Part shown: positions 50,410-58,473 of the stretch, one piece after another
Position numbering within the stretch: position 1 is the stretch's first letter
Layout: each line of letters opens with the position of its first letter
Program-made: the position numbers and the translations under genes
Source of the DNA: Flagellimonas sp947499585
Lineage (GTDB): Bacteria > Bacteroidota > Bacteroidia > Flavobacteriales > Flavobacteriaceae
DNA: 64,000 bases
Direction of reading: 5' to 3'
Assembly (NCBI RefSeq): GCF_044596045.1
Contig: NZ_CP138995.1
Location: 1,798,001 to 1,862,000, forward strand
The notes under the pieces: generated by a model
Told to the model about the DNA's origin: nothing
What the model saw: only the letters and a program-made list of their open reading frames with translations
Database searches by the model: none

Positions 50410-51573
50410 ATGTCAAAAATATTGGTAATAGAGGATGAATCTGCCATTAGAAGAGTTTTGGTAAAGATTTTAAGTGAAGAAAGTGACACTTATGAGGTTA
50501 ATGAAGCCGAGGATGGTCTAAGGGGTATTGAAGCTATTAAAAAGGAAGATTTTGATTTGGTGTTGTGCGATATTAAAATGCCAAAAATGGATGGTGTCGA
50601 GGTATTGGAAGCAGCTCGAAAGATAAAGCCAGAAATCCCGTTTATTATGATTTCTGGTCATGGAGATTTAGATACAGCGGTAAATACAATGCGTTTAGGT
50701 GCCTTTGATTATATATCAAAACCACCAGATTTAAATCGTTTGTTGACTACAGTAAGAAATGCACTGGACCGCAAAGAATTGGTGGTAGAGAATAAAATCC
50801 TGAAAAAGAAGGTCTCCAAAAACTACGAAATGGTTGGAGAAAGTGATGAGATCGGGGTTATAAAGGATATGATTGAGAAAGTGGCCCCAACAGATGCCCG
50901 AGTTTTAATAACGGGATCCAATGGTACGGGAAAAGAATTGGTGGCGCATTGGTTGCATGAAAAGAGTCCTCGTTCTTCCGCACCTTTTATTGAGGTAAAT
51001 TGTGCCGCTATTCCTTCAGAATTAATAGAAAGTGAACTTTTTGGACATGTAAAAGGAGCGTTTACCTCCGCTATAAAAGATAGAGCCGGAAAATTTGAAG
51101 CTGCAAATAAAGGAACCATTTTTTTGGATGAAATTGGGGATATGAGTCTTTCCGCACAAGCTAAAGTGTTAAGGGCATTGCAGGAAAACAAAATTTCCAG
51201 GGTGGGCACGGACAAGGATATTAAAGTTGATGTGCGAGTTTTGGCCGCTACCAATAAAGATCTTAAAAAGGAAATTGCCGATAATAAATTTAGAGAAGAT
51301 TTATACCATCGATTGGCGGTAATTTTAATAAAAGTTCCTTCTTTAAACGATAGAAGAGACGACATTCCTATACTAATTGATCATTTTTCTGGTCAAATAG
51401 CTGCTGAACAAGGTACAGCAGCAAAAAGTTTTTCTAAAAAAGCCATTGAACTATTAAAGGGTTACGATTGGACTGGAAACGTACGTGAACTTCGCAATGT
51501 GGTAGAAAGATTGATCATTCTTGGAGGCAAGGAGGTCTCAGAAGAAGATGTGAAACTTTTTGCCAGTAAATAA
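50410..51573 (+). CDS. Sigma-54-type response regulator lacking a DNA-binding domain
   Basis: A 387-aa NtrC-like protein: receiver domain 1-120 (phosphorylation site D54 in CDIKMPKMDG, S82, K104) and AAA+ domain ~140-380 with Walker A GSNGTGKE (169-176), the sigma-54 contact loop as GAFTSA (216-221) instead of GAFTGA, Walker B TIFLDE (236-241) and the arginine-finger region FREDLYHRL. The protein ends at ELRNVVERLIILGGKEVSEEDVKLFASK without the usual Fis-type helix-turn-helix. No histidine kinase is adjacent. It may act from solution or by protein contact. Confidence 0.92.
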   Translation: MSKILVIEDESAIRRVLVKILSEESDTYEVNEAEDGLRGIEAIKKEDFDLVLCDIKMPKMDGVEVLEAARKIKPEIPFIMISGHGDLDTAVNTMRLGAFDYISKPPDLNRLLTTVRNALDRKELVVENKILKKKVSKNYEMVGESDEIGVIKDMIEKVAPTDARVLITGSNGTGKELVAHWLHEKSPRSSAPFIEVNCAAIPSELIESELFGHVKGAFTSAIKDRAGKFEAANKGTIFLDEIGDMSLSAQAKVLRALQENKISRVGTDKDIKVDVRVLAATNKDLKKEIADNKFREDLYHRLAVILIKVPSLNDRRDDIPILIDHFSGQIAAEQGTAAKSFSKKAIELLKGYDWTGNVRELRNVVERLIILGGKEVSEEDVKLFASK

Positions 51574-52287
51574 TTAATCCAAAGGACAATCGCCCAACTT
51601 AGAAAGCGCATCGTGTGATATGGTCTTAACGCGCTGGTAATACTGTTTTTTTGGCTCAGATAGTTCTGTGTTGAGTAAAGTTAACCTAGCTTCTTCATGT
51701 ATTTTTGTGATAAACCCTTGGGCTTCTTTACATTCTACCTCATTTACTACCTTATCAAGAGAAGTCTCAAAACCGAGCAAGCAGTTGTGCACTCGTTTTC
51801 TTAAAGCTTCTCCTTGTGGCATAAGAATGCCGTTCTGCTGGTCAATAGCATCTTTTGTGTTCAAAACCAACATGTCATTACCATATGAACTTGAAAACTC
51901 TTCTTCAAATGTTTTAAGTACTTTAATTCCAATAGTGGTACTCTCCAATGCAATATGCAATGACTTTTTTGAAGCTTCAAAGGTTTCAGCCCTTGTTGCT
52001 TCTTTAAGATAAAAAAGTGCTTTTTCAAGACTTTCTATGGTTCCTTCGCATCCACAATCTATAAAATTGAGCTTGGTTTTCTCAATACCATTTAAGGCTT
52101 TATAGACAAAGTACTTCGACATTTCAAAATCATCCGCAATTATTGCCTTCTCTGTTTGACTTTTAATGTACTCTATATTGGAATTTGCATACTCGCATGC
52201 ATTGCGTGTGGTGAATGAAGCCATTAGTAATAGGCCAAGAACGCCTAAAATAAAGACTACAAAGAGAATAATCTTTTTTGTTTTCAT
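51574..52287 (-). CDS. Hypothetical membrane-anchored helical protein
   Basis: A 237-aa protein with one N-terminal membrane segment (residues ~5-24) and a long helical extracytoplasmic part. Five cysteines include ACEYA, a CGC motif (DCGCEGTIESL) and the C-terminal GDCPLD, suggesting disulfides. Family not recognised. Its stop abuts that of the convergent response regulator with no gap. Confidence 0.65.
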   Translation of the reverse strand: MKTKKIILFVVFILGVLGLLLMASFTTRNACEYANSNIEYIKSQTEKAIIADDFEMSKYFVYKALNGIEKTKLNFIDCGCEGTIESLEKALFYLKEATRAETFEASKKSLHIALESTTIGIKVLKTFEEEFSSSYGNDMLVLNTKDAIDQQNGILMPQGEALRKRVHNCLLGFETSLDKVVNEVECKEAQGFITKIHEEARLTLLNTELSEPKKQYYQRVKTISHDALSKLGDCPLD

Positions 52288-52465
52288 AACGCTAGATTTG
52301 GGACTGTGCGTCTTATGTTTCCTACTAAATTACGGGAAGAATCGCTTTGAGGTAAAAAAAATCGATAAAAGACCAGCTAAAACTACAAAACGTAAAAACT
52401 ATCGTTGAATGGTAGTTTTGAGGAGATGATTGAAGGAATGAACAAAAAGGCCTATATTCATTCTT

Positions 52466-53350
52466 ATGGAAAAAATCAATATTACTGCATATCAAGCAGA
52501 AAATACCTTAAAACTTTCCGAAATAAGCACTTTTAATGACCTTAACAGCTCAGATAAAGAACTTAAAGAATGGCTGGAAGACGTGCGAAAGAAATTGGGA
52601 AAATTTCAAGATACGTTATACGCTCATGGAAAATACGGAATTCTTGTTTGTCTGCAAGGAATGGATACTTCAGGTAAGGATAGCCTTATAAGAGAGGTTT
52701 TTAAGGATTTTAATGCAAGGGGCGTGGTAGTTCACAGTTTTAAAGTCCCCACGGAGCTGGAGTTAAAACATGATTACTTGTGGAGGCATTATATTGCATT
52801 ACCTGCACGGGGTAAATTCAGTGTATTTAATAGAACCCATTATGAAAATGTATTGGTAACGAAAGTCCATCCGGAGTATATTATGGGCGAAAACATTCCA
52901 GGTATTGAGTCGGTATCAGATATAGATGATGGGTTTTGGGAAAAAAGATATCGACAAATAAATGACTTTGAAAGGCATATTTCTGAAAATGGAACACTAA
53001 TATTCAAGTTTTTTCTTCACCTCTCTAAAGAAGAACAGCGGCAACGTTTATTAAGAAGGTTAAGATTGAAGGAGAAAAACTGGAAATTTTCGGCAGGCGA
53101 CCTTAAGGAACGAAAGTTATGGAATGAATACCAAAAGTGTTATGAAAAAGCTATCAATGAAACCTCAAAGCCCCATGCACCATGGTATATTGTTCCCGCA
53201 GATAACAAAAAAGCCGCTCGGGTAATTGTGGCGACTATTTTATTGGAAGCGTTAAAAAAGCATAAAGATGTTACAGAACCTGAGTTGGACGAAAAAATAA
53301 AAGCTAATTTAGAAAGCTTTAAGCAACAACTGGAAAAAGAAACCGAATGA
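52466..53350 (+). CDS. Polyphosphate kinase 2 family protein, class III-like
   Basis: A 294-aa P-loop kinase of the PPK2 family that phosphorylates nucleotides from polyphosphate. Walker A is GMDTSGKDS (65-73), Walker B/lid region VFNRTHYENVLVTKVHPEY, and LHLSKEEQRQRLLRRL is the lid module. The NRTHYEnvL form resembles the class III group, which acts on AMP and ADP; assignment to class is tentative. Its last codons overlap the start of an M28 peptidase by 4 nt. Confidence 0.87.
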   Translation: MEKINITAYQAENTLKLSEISTFNDLNSSDKELKEWLEDVRKKLGKFQDTLYAHGKYGILVCLQGMDTSGKDSLIREVFKDFNARGVVVHSFKVPTELELKHDYLWRHYIALPARGKFSVFNRTHYENVLVTKVHPEYIMGENIPGIESVSDIDDGFWEKRYRQINDFERHISENGTLIFKFFLHLSKEEQRQRLLRRLRLKEKNWKFSAGDLKERKLWNEYQKCYEKAINETSKPHAPWYIVPADNKKAARVIVATILLEALKKHKDVTEPELDEKIKANLESFKQQLEKETE

Positions 53351-54744
53351 GAACAACTTTACTTCTAGCCCTTTTATTGGTTAGTACCCCTTTTTTTTCA
53401 CAAACAGATGATGAGAAGCAAATTAGAGCGATCTATGATCAGGCCCTGACCAATGGAAAAGCATATGATTGGCTAAATCATCTCTCCAATCAGATTGGCG
53501 GGCGCCTTTCAGGTTCTGTGCAGGCACAACAGGCCGTGGATTATACAAAAGCACAATTAGATTCTTTAGGGTTGGACCGTGTATGGTTGCAGCCCGTAAT
53601 GGTCCCAAAATGGGTAAGGGGCACTCCAGAGTTTGCTTATATAGAAACAAAGCCAGGCCTTACTACCAATGTTCCCATTTGCGCACTTGGAGGATCTGTT
53701 GCAACCCCGGACAAAGGTTTAAAGACCAATATTATTGAGATTCAAGGAATAGAAGATTTAGAAAAACTGGGAAAAGATCAGATAGCAGGTAAAATTGTGT
53801 TTTACAACCGCCCAATGGAACCAAAGCTGATAAGCACATTTGCTTCATACTCGGGTTGTGTGGACCAAAGATATTCAGGTGCTTCAGAGGCGGGTAAATA
53901 TGGTGCGGTCGGTGTTATTGTTCGTTCTGTGACACTAAGTTTAGATGATTTTCCACATACAGGATCCATGAGCTACGGGGACACACCGGTTGAGGATCGG
54001 ATTCCTGCGGCTGCTATAAGTACTAAAGGAGCAGAATTATTGAGCACCACCCTCAAGTTAAATCCAAATATTAAGCTTTACTTCAAACAAAACTGTAAGC
54101 AGCTTGATGATGTTGAATCCTATAATGTAATAGGAGAGATAAAAGGTTCTACATACCCAAATGAAATTATGGTTGTGGGAGGTCATTTGGATTCTTGGGA
54201 TCTTGGGGACGGTTCCCATGATGATGGAGCAGGTTGTGTGCAGAGTATGGATGTACTTCGCCTATTGAAAGAATCTGGTTATAAGCCCAAACGTACACTT
54301 CGTGTTGTGTTGTTTATGAATGAAGAAAATGGACTTCGCGGCGGAAACAAATATGCTGAAGTGGCGCTGAGTAAAAATGAAAAGCACGTTTTTGCCCTAG
54401 AAAGCGATTCAGGAGGATTTACACCCAGAGGTTTCTCTTTTGATTGTTCCGAAGAAAATCTGAAACAAGTACAAAGCTGGGCAAACCTGTTTGAACCTTA
54501 CTTGATTCATATGTTTGTTAAAGGGTATAGTGGAGCGGATATTGGCCCCCTAAAAAATGAGGATTTGGTTTTAGCCGGTTTACGACCAGACTCTCAACGA
54601 TATTTTGATCACCACCACGCAGAAAACGACACTTTTGAACATGTAAATAAGCGTGAATTGGAACTAGGAGCGGCAACCATGGCCAGTTTGGTCTATCTTA
54701 TAGATAAGTACGGAACTATTCCTTCAACAAAGATTAAGGGGTAG
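53347..54744 (+). CDS. Secreted M28-family zinc peptidase (carboxypeptidase Q-like)
   Basis: A 465-aa exported aminopeptidase/dipeptidase-type enzyme with a signal peptide (1-18, FFSQ). A PA-like insert is followed by the M28 domain with zinc ligands in VVGGHLDSWD (H280) and GSHDDGAG (D292), the catalytic NEENGLRGG, ESDSGGF and the last His in YFDHHHAENDTFEHV. Probably digests peptides in the periplasm or outside. Start ATG overlaps the PPK2 stop (ATGA). Confidence 0.92.
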   Translation: MRTTLLLALLLVSTPFFSQTDDEKQIRAIYDQALTNGKAYDWLNHLSNQIGGRLSGSVQAQQAVDYTKAQLDSLGLDRVWLQPVMVPKWVRGTPEFAYIETKPGLTTNVPICALGGSVATPDKGLKTNIIEIQGIEDLEKLGKDQIAGKIVFYNRPMEPKLISTFASYSGCVDQRYSGASEAGKYGAVGVIVRSVTLSLDDFPHTGSMSYGDTPVEDRIPAAAISTKGAELLSTTLKLNPNIKLYFKQNCKQLDDVESYNVIGEIKGSTYPNEIMVVGGHLDSWDLGDGSHDDGAGCVQSMDVLRLLKESGYKPKRTLRVVLFMNEENGLRGGNKYAEVALSKNEKHVFALESDSGGFTPRGFSFDCSEENLKQVQSWANLFEPYLIHMFVKGYSGADIGPLKNEDLVLAGLRPDSQRYFDHHHAENDTFEHVNKRELELGAATMASLVYLIDKYGTIPSTKIKG

Positions 54745-54835
54745 TAGTTTTTATAATTTAATGATAAATTTTTGCTGCTTAGATTGCAAATTTTGTAGTA
54801 AAACTTCTCAACGCGTGGTTAGTTTGCATACACAC

Positions 54836-55321
54836 TTATGAAGATATTTTTTCATTTTCTAAAATTATCTTTTTTACGAGTGAAATTTGCCCAAGATGGT
54901 AATAGCCATGTTCTATCATTCCTTCAAGATTTCGTTGGTAATTACCGTATTTTTTATCAACAAAGATATTGTCAAATTTTTCTTCCGGCATCTGTTCAAC
55001 TTTGTCCGCAAACCTTTCAGCACAACTCAAAAAATCGTTCATTAGTTTTCTCCAGTCAGCCTCACTCTCCAAAGTTGGAATGTCAAAACTATATTTATCA
55101 TTAATATCTAATTTTTCACCTTCTAGAACCTTCAAAACACCGGATAGGTAATAGTAAACATGATATGTAAGCGCTGCAATAGTATTAAGGTTGTACACTT
55201 TTTGGGTTGCTTGCTCCCAAGATAAATCTGAAATTTGCTCTTTGAAATTGGTGTTAGCTACCCATTGTCCATTCAAAAACACTTCACGTAGACGATTCGA
55301 AATAAATTCATTTTTCTTCAT
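54836..55321 (-). CDS. DinB-like four-helix protein
   Basis: A 161-aa protein resembling the DinB/DUF1569-type superfamily: four helices, a His in the second (NTIAALTYHVYYYLSGVLKVL) and the C-terminal MIEHGYYHLGQISLVKKI with the HxxxHxGQ pattern, which together supply a metal triad. Relatives are thiol-dependent transferases or of unknown role. A Gly/Asp motif and substrate are not obvious. On the minus strand with a neighbouring hypothetical 29 nt upstream. Confidence 0.75.
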   Translation of the reverse strand: MKKNEFISNRLREVFLNGQWVANTNFKEQISDLSWEQATQKVYNLNTIAALTYHVYYYLSGVLKVLEGEKLDINDKYSFDIPTLESEADWRKLMNDFLSCAERFADKVEQMPEEKFDNIFVDKKYGNYQRNLEGMIEHGYYHLGQISLVKKIILENEKISS

Positions 55322-55350
55322 CCTTACAAGTTATGTTCGCTTTATTGCAG

Positions 55351-55863
55351 CTATTCATCGTTTGAGTGTTCAGATAATTGGAGAATGACCTTGGAGACTT
55401 CCTCTATAAATTTAAGCGTGTCTTTTTCAATGGTTTCGGTCAGAACATCCAAATGTTTGAAATTTGGTTTTTCAATCAATACATGTTTAATAATTGAATC
55501 TTTTCCTGCCTTTGAGAGTGGGTATTTTTTCCAATCGTTATCTTTAAACTGATTCCAGTAACTCTTCTGGACTTTTTTGTTCTGTCCTACCAGCCAAATT
55601 TCAAACCATACTTTTCTATGATTAAAAATCAATCCAATTTTTAATTTCTGATTTTTCAGAGATAAGGGTGTAACTGGAAAATAAGTGATACCCATGTAAC
55701 CTTGGTAAAAACTACCTGTTACAAAATGGTCTGAATGTTCATTTAGAAAATGAGTTCTCAACCCCATCATGTATTTGATAACTCCCTTATAGGCATTTTG
55801 GATGTTTCCCAATGCCATTTGCTTTTTATACTCTTCGATATTTTGAAAAAATAATTCCTGCAT
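55351..55863 (-). CDS. Hypothetical protein resembling DUF7000
   Basis: A 170-aa cytoplasmic protein with GNIQNAYKGVIKYMMGLRTHF, FYQGYMGITYFPVTPLSLKNQKLKIGLIFNHRKVWFEIWLVGQNK, and a charged C-terminal helix. This combination recalls DUF7000 proteins of Bacteroidota and Firmicutes. Function unknown. Probably cotranscribed with the DinB-like gene (29 nt gap). Confidence 0.6.
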   Translation of the reverse strand: MQELFFQNIEEYKKQMALGNIQNAYKGVIKYMMGLRTHFLNEHSDHFVTGSFYQGYMGITYFPVTPLSLKNQKLKIGLIFNHRKVWFEIWLVGQNKKVQKSYWNQFKDNDWKKYPLSKAGKDSIIKHVLIEKPNFKHLDVLTETIEKDTLKFIEEVSKVILQLSEHSNDE

Positions 55864-55927
55864 TGTAATGATAAGATCAACCTAAAATTCGTCAAAATTT
55901 ACGGAACTTCAAATACATAAAAACCCC

Positions 55928-55935
55928 TACCTTTG
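55928..55935 (+). promoter_or_regulatory. -7 promoter box of the immunophilin gene
   Basis: TACCTTTG matches TAnnTTTG, 22 nt before the ATG; no clear -33 TTG. Confidence 0.6.
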
Positions 55936-55957
55936 CCGCTTATTAAAAAGAGCAAAA

Positions 55958-56890
55958 ATGCAAGAAGGAATTTACGCAAAATTCAACACAACAAAGGGTG
56001 AGATTGTAGTAAAACTTACCCATGACAAAACACCTGGAACCGTAGGTAACTTTGTTGCCTTGGCAGAGGGAAACATGGAGAACAGTGCCAAACCTCAAGG
56101 AAAACCATACTATGATGGACTTAAGTTCCATAGGGTTATTGCAGATTTCATGATTCAAGGTGGATGTCCACAAGGAACCGGAACAGGTGATCCAGGATAC
56201 AAATTTGATGATGAGTTTCATTCAGAATTGACCCATGAGGGGCCTGGAATCCTATCCATGGCCAATGCTGGACCTGGTACTAACGGGAGTCAATTTTTTA
56301 TAACACATGTTGCTACGCCTTGGTTAGATAACAAACATACTGTTTTTGGTCATGTGGAAGAAGGAATGGAAGTGGTGGATGCCATAGCTCAAGGAGATGC
56401 AATTGATAACCTTGAAATTCTTAGAATAGGTTCAGAGGCCGAAGCTTGGAATGCCATTGAAGCTTTTAGGGTGTTTGAAGGTGCAAGAGAGCAAAAAATT
56501 GCTGAGGCCAAAGAAAAAGCCGCCGCTGAAATGGAAAAGTTATCCGCTGGTTTTGATACTACTGAAAGTGGACTTCGGTACAAAATGATACAACAAGGTA
56601 ATGGGGCCAAAGCTGAAAAAGGAAAAACAGTTTCTGTACACTATGAAGGCAGTTTGACTAATGGACAAGTATTTGATTCATCATACAGCAGAAACCAACC
56701 CATAGATTTTGCTTTGGGTGTAGGTCAAGTAATTCCGGGATGGGATGAAGGTATAGCTTTGTTAAAGGTAGGAGATAAGGCACGTTTTGTCATTCCTTCC
56801 AATTTAGCTTATGGTAGTGCTGGTGCCGGTGGTGTTATTCCTCCGGATGCTACGCTAATTTTTGATGTAGAGTTGATGAATGTAAAATAA
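55958..56890 (+). CDS. Dual-family immunophilin: cyclophilin-FKBP fusion
   Basis: A 310-aa peptidyl-prolyl isomerase that joins two unrelated folds. Residues ~1-160 are cyclophilin (LKFHRVIADFMIQGGCPQGTGTGDPGYKFDDE, catalytic R in FHRV, GPGTNGSQFFIT and WLDNKHTVFG); after a helical linker rich in Glu/Ala/Lys (~165-195), residues ~200-310 are an FKBP domain (VSVHYEGSLTNGQVFDSSYSRNQPIDFALG, VIPGWDEGIALLKVG, LAYGSAGAGGVIPPDATLIFDVEL). No signal peptide, so cytoplasmic. Cyclophilin-first fusions of this kind are known in Bacteroidota. Both active sites look intact. Confidence 0.95.
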   Translation: MQEGIYAKFNTTKGEIVVKLTHDKTPGTVGNFVALAEGNMENSAKPQGKPYYDGLKFHRVIADFMIQGGCPQGTGTGDPGYKFDDEFHSELTHEGPGILSMANAGPGTNGSQFFITHVATPWLDNKHTVFGHVEEGMEVVDAIAQGDAIDNLEILRIGSEAEAWNAIEAFRVFEGAREQKIAEAKEKAAAEMEKLSAGFDTTESGLRYKMIQQGNGAKAEKGKTVSVHYEGSLTNGQVFDSSYSRNQPIDFALGVGQVIPGWDEGIALLKVGDKARFVIPSNLAYGSAGAGGVIPPDATLIFDVELMNVK

Positions 56891-56922
56891 TTGACATTCT
56901 TGTAAATGCAAGAATACAAAAT

Positions 56923-56952
56923 AAAAAAGCTTCCTATTTAGGAAGCTTTTTT
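56923..56952. terminator. Strong bidirectional terminator
   Basis: AAAAAAGCTTCCT (56923-56935) and AGGAAGCTTTTTT (56940-56952) form a 13-bp stem with a 4-nt loop. It ends the immunophilin transcript and, on the minus strand, the first 57-kb micropeptide, whose stop codon lies inside the right arm. Confidence 0.92.
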
Positions 56953-57034
56953 ATTTTGATCTATTTACACTTACCAATAATAAACAAAGATTAAGGGCAA
57001 GTAATAAAAGTAATACGATAAAGAAGGTGCTCAT
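56951..57034 (-). CDS. 27-aa membrane micropeptide, TFF/SVN family
   Basis: The minus strand from ATG 57034 encodes 27 residues: MSTFF, one Leu-rich helix with a central Asn, then LLLVSVNRSK. It aligns gap-free with the 28-aa peptide at 57147-57233 and with the start of the 59-aa protein at 40348-40527. Upstream it shares TGTGGGGAAACTAT (plus-strand view, 57052-57065) with the neighbouring copy, indicating tandem duplication of gene plus leader. Ends inside a terminator. Function unknown; a membrane-protein regulator is one possibility. Confidence 0.7.
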   Translation of the reverse strand: MSTFFIVLLLLLALNLCLLLVSVNRSK

Positions 57035-57146
57035 TTATTCAAGATTTTGCTTGTGGGGAAACTATATCTATTTAACAACCGAACGTATAAAAACCCTACT
57101 ATATTGTCCGAAACTATTTTTCTCGGAGCATAAAACTCTAGAAAAT

Positions 57147-57233
57147 CTACTTTTTGGAGCTATTTACACTTAACAGCAGTAATAATAGGTTGATAACAAG
57201 GAGCAAGGAAAGAATCCCAAAGAAAGTGTTCAT
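57147..57233 (-). CDS. 28-aa membrane micropeptide, TFF/SVN family
   Basis: The minus strand from ATG 57233 encodes 28 residues beginning MNTFFGILSLLL, with Asn in mid-helix and ending SVNSSKK. It matches the 27-aa copy downstream at 16 or so positions, including every position of MxTFF..L..LL..N..LL..SVN. The leader has TGTAGGGGAAACTGT (plus view, 57253-57267), close to the leader of its neighbour, and two inverted TTTGTTTAAA-type elements further upstream. Function unknown. Confidence 0.7.
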   Translation of the reverse strand: MNTFFGILSLLLVINLLLLLLSVNSSKK

Positions 57234-57268
57234 AGTGTTGTTTATTTAATGGTGTAGGGGAAACTGTG

Positions 57269-57323
57269 TTTGTTTAAAGTTTAGATTGAAAAAATGCAAT
57301 AGGTTGCGTAAAGTTTAAACAAA
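57269..57323. repeat. Inverted pair of TTTGTTTAAA(G/C)TTTA elements
   Basis: TTTGTTTAAAGTTTA (57269-57283) and, inverted, TAAAGTTTAAACAAA (57309-57323) lie 25 nt apart between a micropeptide start and the cold-shock terminator. They match the halves of the palindrome at 43256-43274. Candidate operator or promoter pair for the micropeptide gene. Confidence 0.5.
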
Positions 57324-57335
57324 AATGAAAATAAA

Positions 57336-57358
57336 AAACCCGGGCATTGCCCGGGTTT
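57336..57358. terminator. Terminator of the cold-shock gene
   Basis: AAACCCGGGC (57336-57345) / GCCCGGGTTT (57349-57358), 3-nt loop, 26 nt after the cold-shock stop; on the minus strand it is followed by TTTTATTTTC. Confidence 0.9.
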
Positions 57359-57384
57359 GTTCTATAAAAAAGTGTGCTGTTACC

Positions 57385-57579
57385 TTAATCTATAACTTGT
57401 ACGTTTACGGCGTTCAATCCTTTTTTACCTTGCTGTAGTTCGAATTCTACTGCGTCACCTTCTCTAATTTCATCAATTAGGCCTGAAACGTGTACGAAGT
57501 GATCTGTGTTTGAACCTTCTTCTGTAATAAAGCCGTAGCCTTTTGAATCGTTGAAGAATTTTACTGTTCCTTTACTCAT
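57385..57579 (-). CDS. Cold-shock domain protein
   Basis: A 64-aa single CSD protein binding single-stranded RNA/DNA. RNP1 (KGYGFI, 13-18) and RNP2 (HFVHVSGL) are intact, and the C-terminus GLNAVNVQVI is typical. The gene has its own -7 box (TACCTTTG) and terminator. Whether it is cold-induced cannot be told. Confidence 0.95.
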   Translation of the reverse strand: MSKGTVKFFNDSKGYGFITEEGSNTDHFVHVSGLIDEIREGDAVEFELQQGKKGLNAVNVQVID

Positions 57580-57607
57580 AATAAATACTAAAAAAATTAA
57601 TTAGCTG

Positions 57608-57615
57608 CAAAGGTA
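57608..57615 (-). promoter_or_regulatory. -7 promoter box of the cold-shock gene
   Basis: TACCTTTG on the minus strand matches TAnnTTTG, 28 nt before the start codon. Confidence 0.6.
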
Positions 57616-57670
57616 CACTTAATTTATTGTTAATTAAGGTTTTTTGTTAATTTTTGACATTAAATTAAGG

Positions 57671-58309
57671 TTAAGCAGTAGGGTCTGGTGTTAGCCTCAA
57701 GTATGGTTTTATCTCTTCAACACCTTTTGTGAAGATTTCTTTAGCCTCCTCGGTAGGGATTGATGGACTAACCACCACTTTTTCGCCATGCTCCCAATTG
57801 GCAGGTGTTGCCACTTTATGATGAGCTGTTAATTGCAATGAATCTATCACACGAACTAACTCATAAAAATTGCGCCCTGTTGAAGCGGGATAAGTCAAAA
57901 TCAACTTCACTTTTTTGTCTGGTCCAACAATGAAAACCGAACGAACAGTTAGGGTGTCATCCGCATTGGGATGAATCATATCATAAAGGTCAGAGACTTT
58001 TCTATCTTCATCTGCAATAATAGGAAAGTTGACAACGGTATTTTGCGTTTCATTTATATCTTTTATCCATTCTGCATGAGACGCTGCACCATCCACACTT
58101 AATGCCATCATTTTCACATTTCGTTTTTCAAACTCACCTTTAAACTTTGCCGCAGTTCCCAGTTCTGTTGTGCAAACAGGTGTAAAATCGGCAGGATGAG
58201 AGAAAAGGATTCCCCAACCATCGCCTAAATAGTCATAAAAATTTAATGTTCCTTGGGATGTTTCAGCGGTAAAATCTGGAGCGGTATCGCCCAATCTAAT
58301 TGTTGCCAT
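57671..58309 (-). CDS. Peroxiredoxin, Prx6 (1-Cys) type
   Basis: A 212-aa thiol peroxidase. The active site is ADFTPVCTTEL with peroxidatic C46, preceded by LFSHP; SVDGAASHAEWIKDI, TLTVRSVFIVGPDKKVK and the extended C-terminal dimer arm (VATPANWEHGEKVVVSPSI) define the Prx6 subgroup. It reduces H2O2 or alkyl hydroperoxides in the cytoplasm (no signal peptide). A TAATTTTG box occurs upstream on the minus strand. Confidence 0.93.
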   Translation of the reverse strand: MATIRLGDTAPDFTAETSQGTLNFYDYLGDGWGILFSHPADFTPVCTTELGTAAKFKGEFEKRNVKMMALSVDGAASHAEWIKDINETQNTVVNFPIIADEDRKVSDLYDMIHPNADDTLTVRSVFIVGPDKKVKLILTYPASTGRNFYELVRVIDSLQLTAHHKVATPANWEHGEKVVVSPSIPTEEAKEIFTKGVEEIKPYLRLTPDPTA

Positions 58310-58473
58310 AAATGTTGTTTTTTTAAATTGAAAATAGGTGTCCTACAAAATTAGTGGATAAATGTTCTGTATGCTTTTATTGCCGTTAAAAGTCTATTAA
58401 AGTTTTAAAAATCTAAATGATTTTAGTCATGTTTCAGCCATATAATAACTCGAAATTTTGCTACTTTTAAGCT

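Noticed and set aside
52166..52408. 80-codon plus-strand ORF upstream of PPK2
   Set aside because: Antisense to the start of the minus-strand hypothetical gene, with a low-complexity basic end; looks like a shadow frame.
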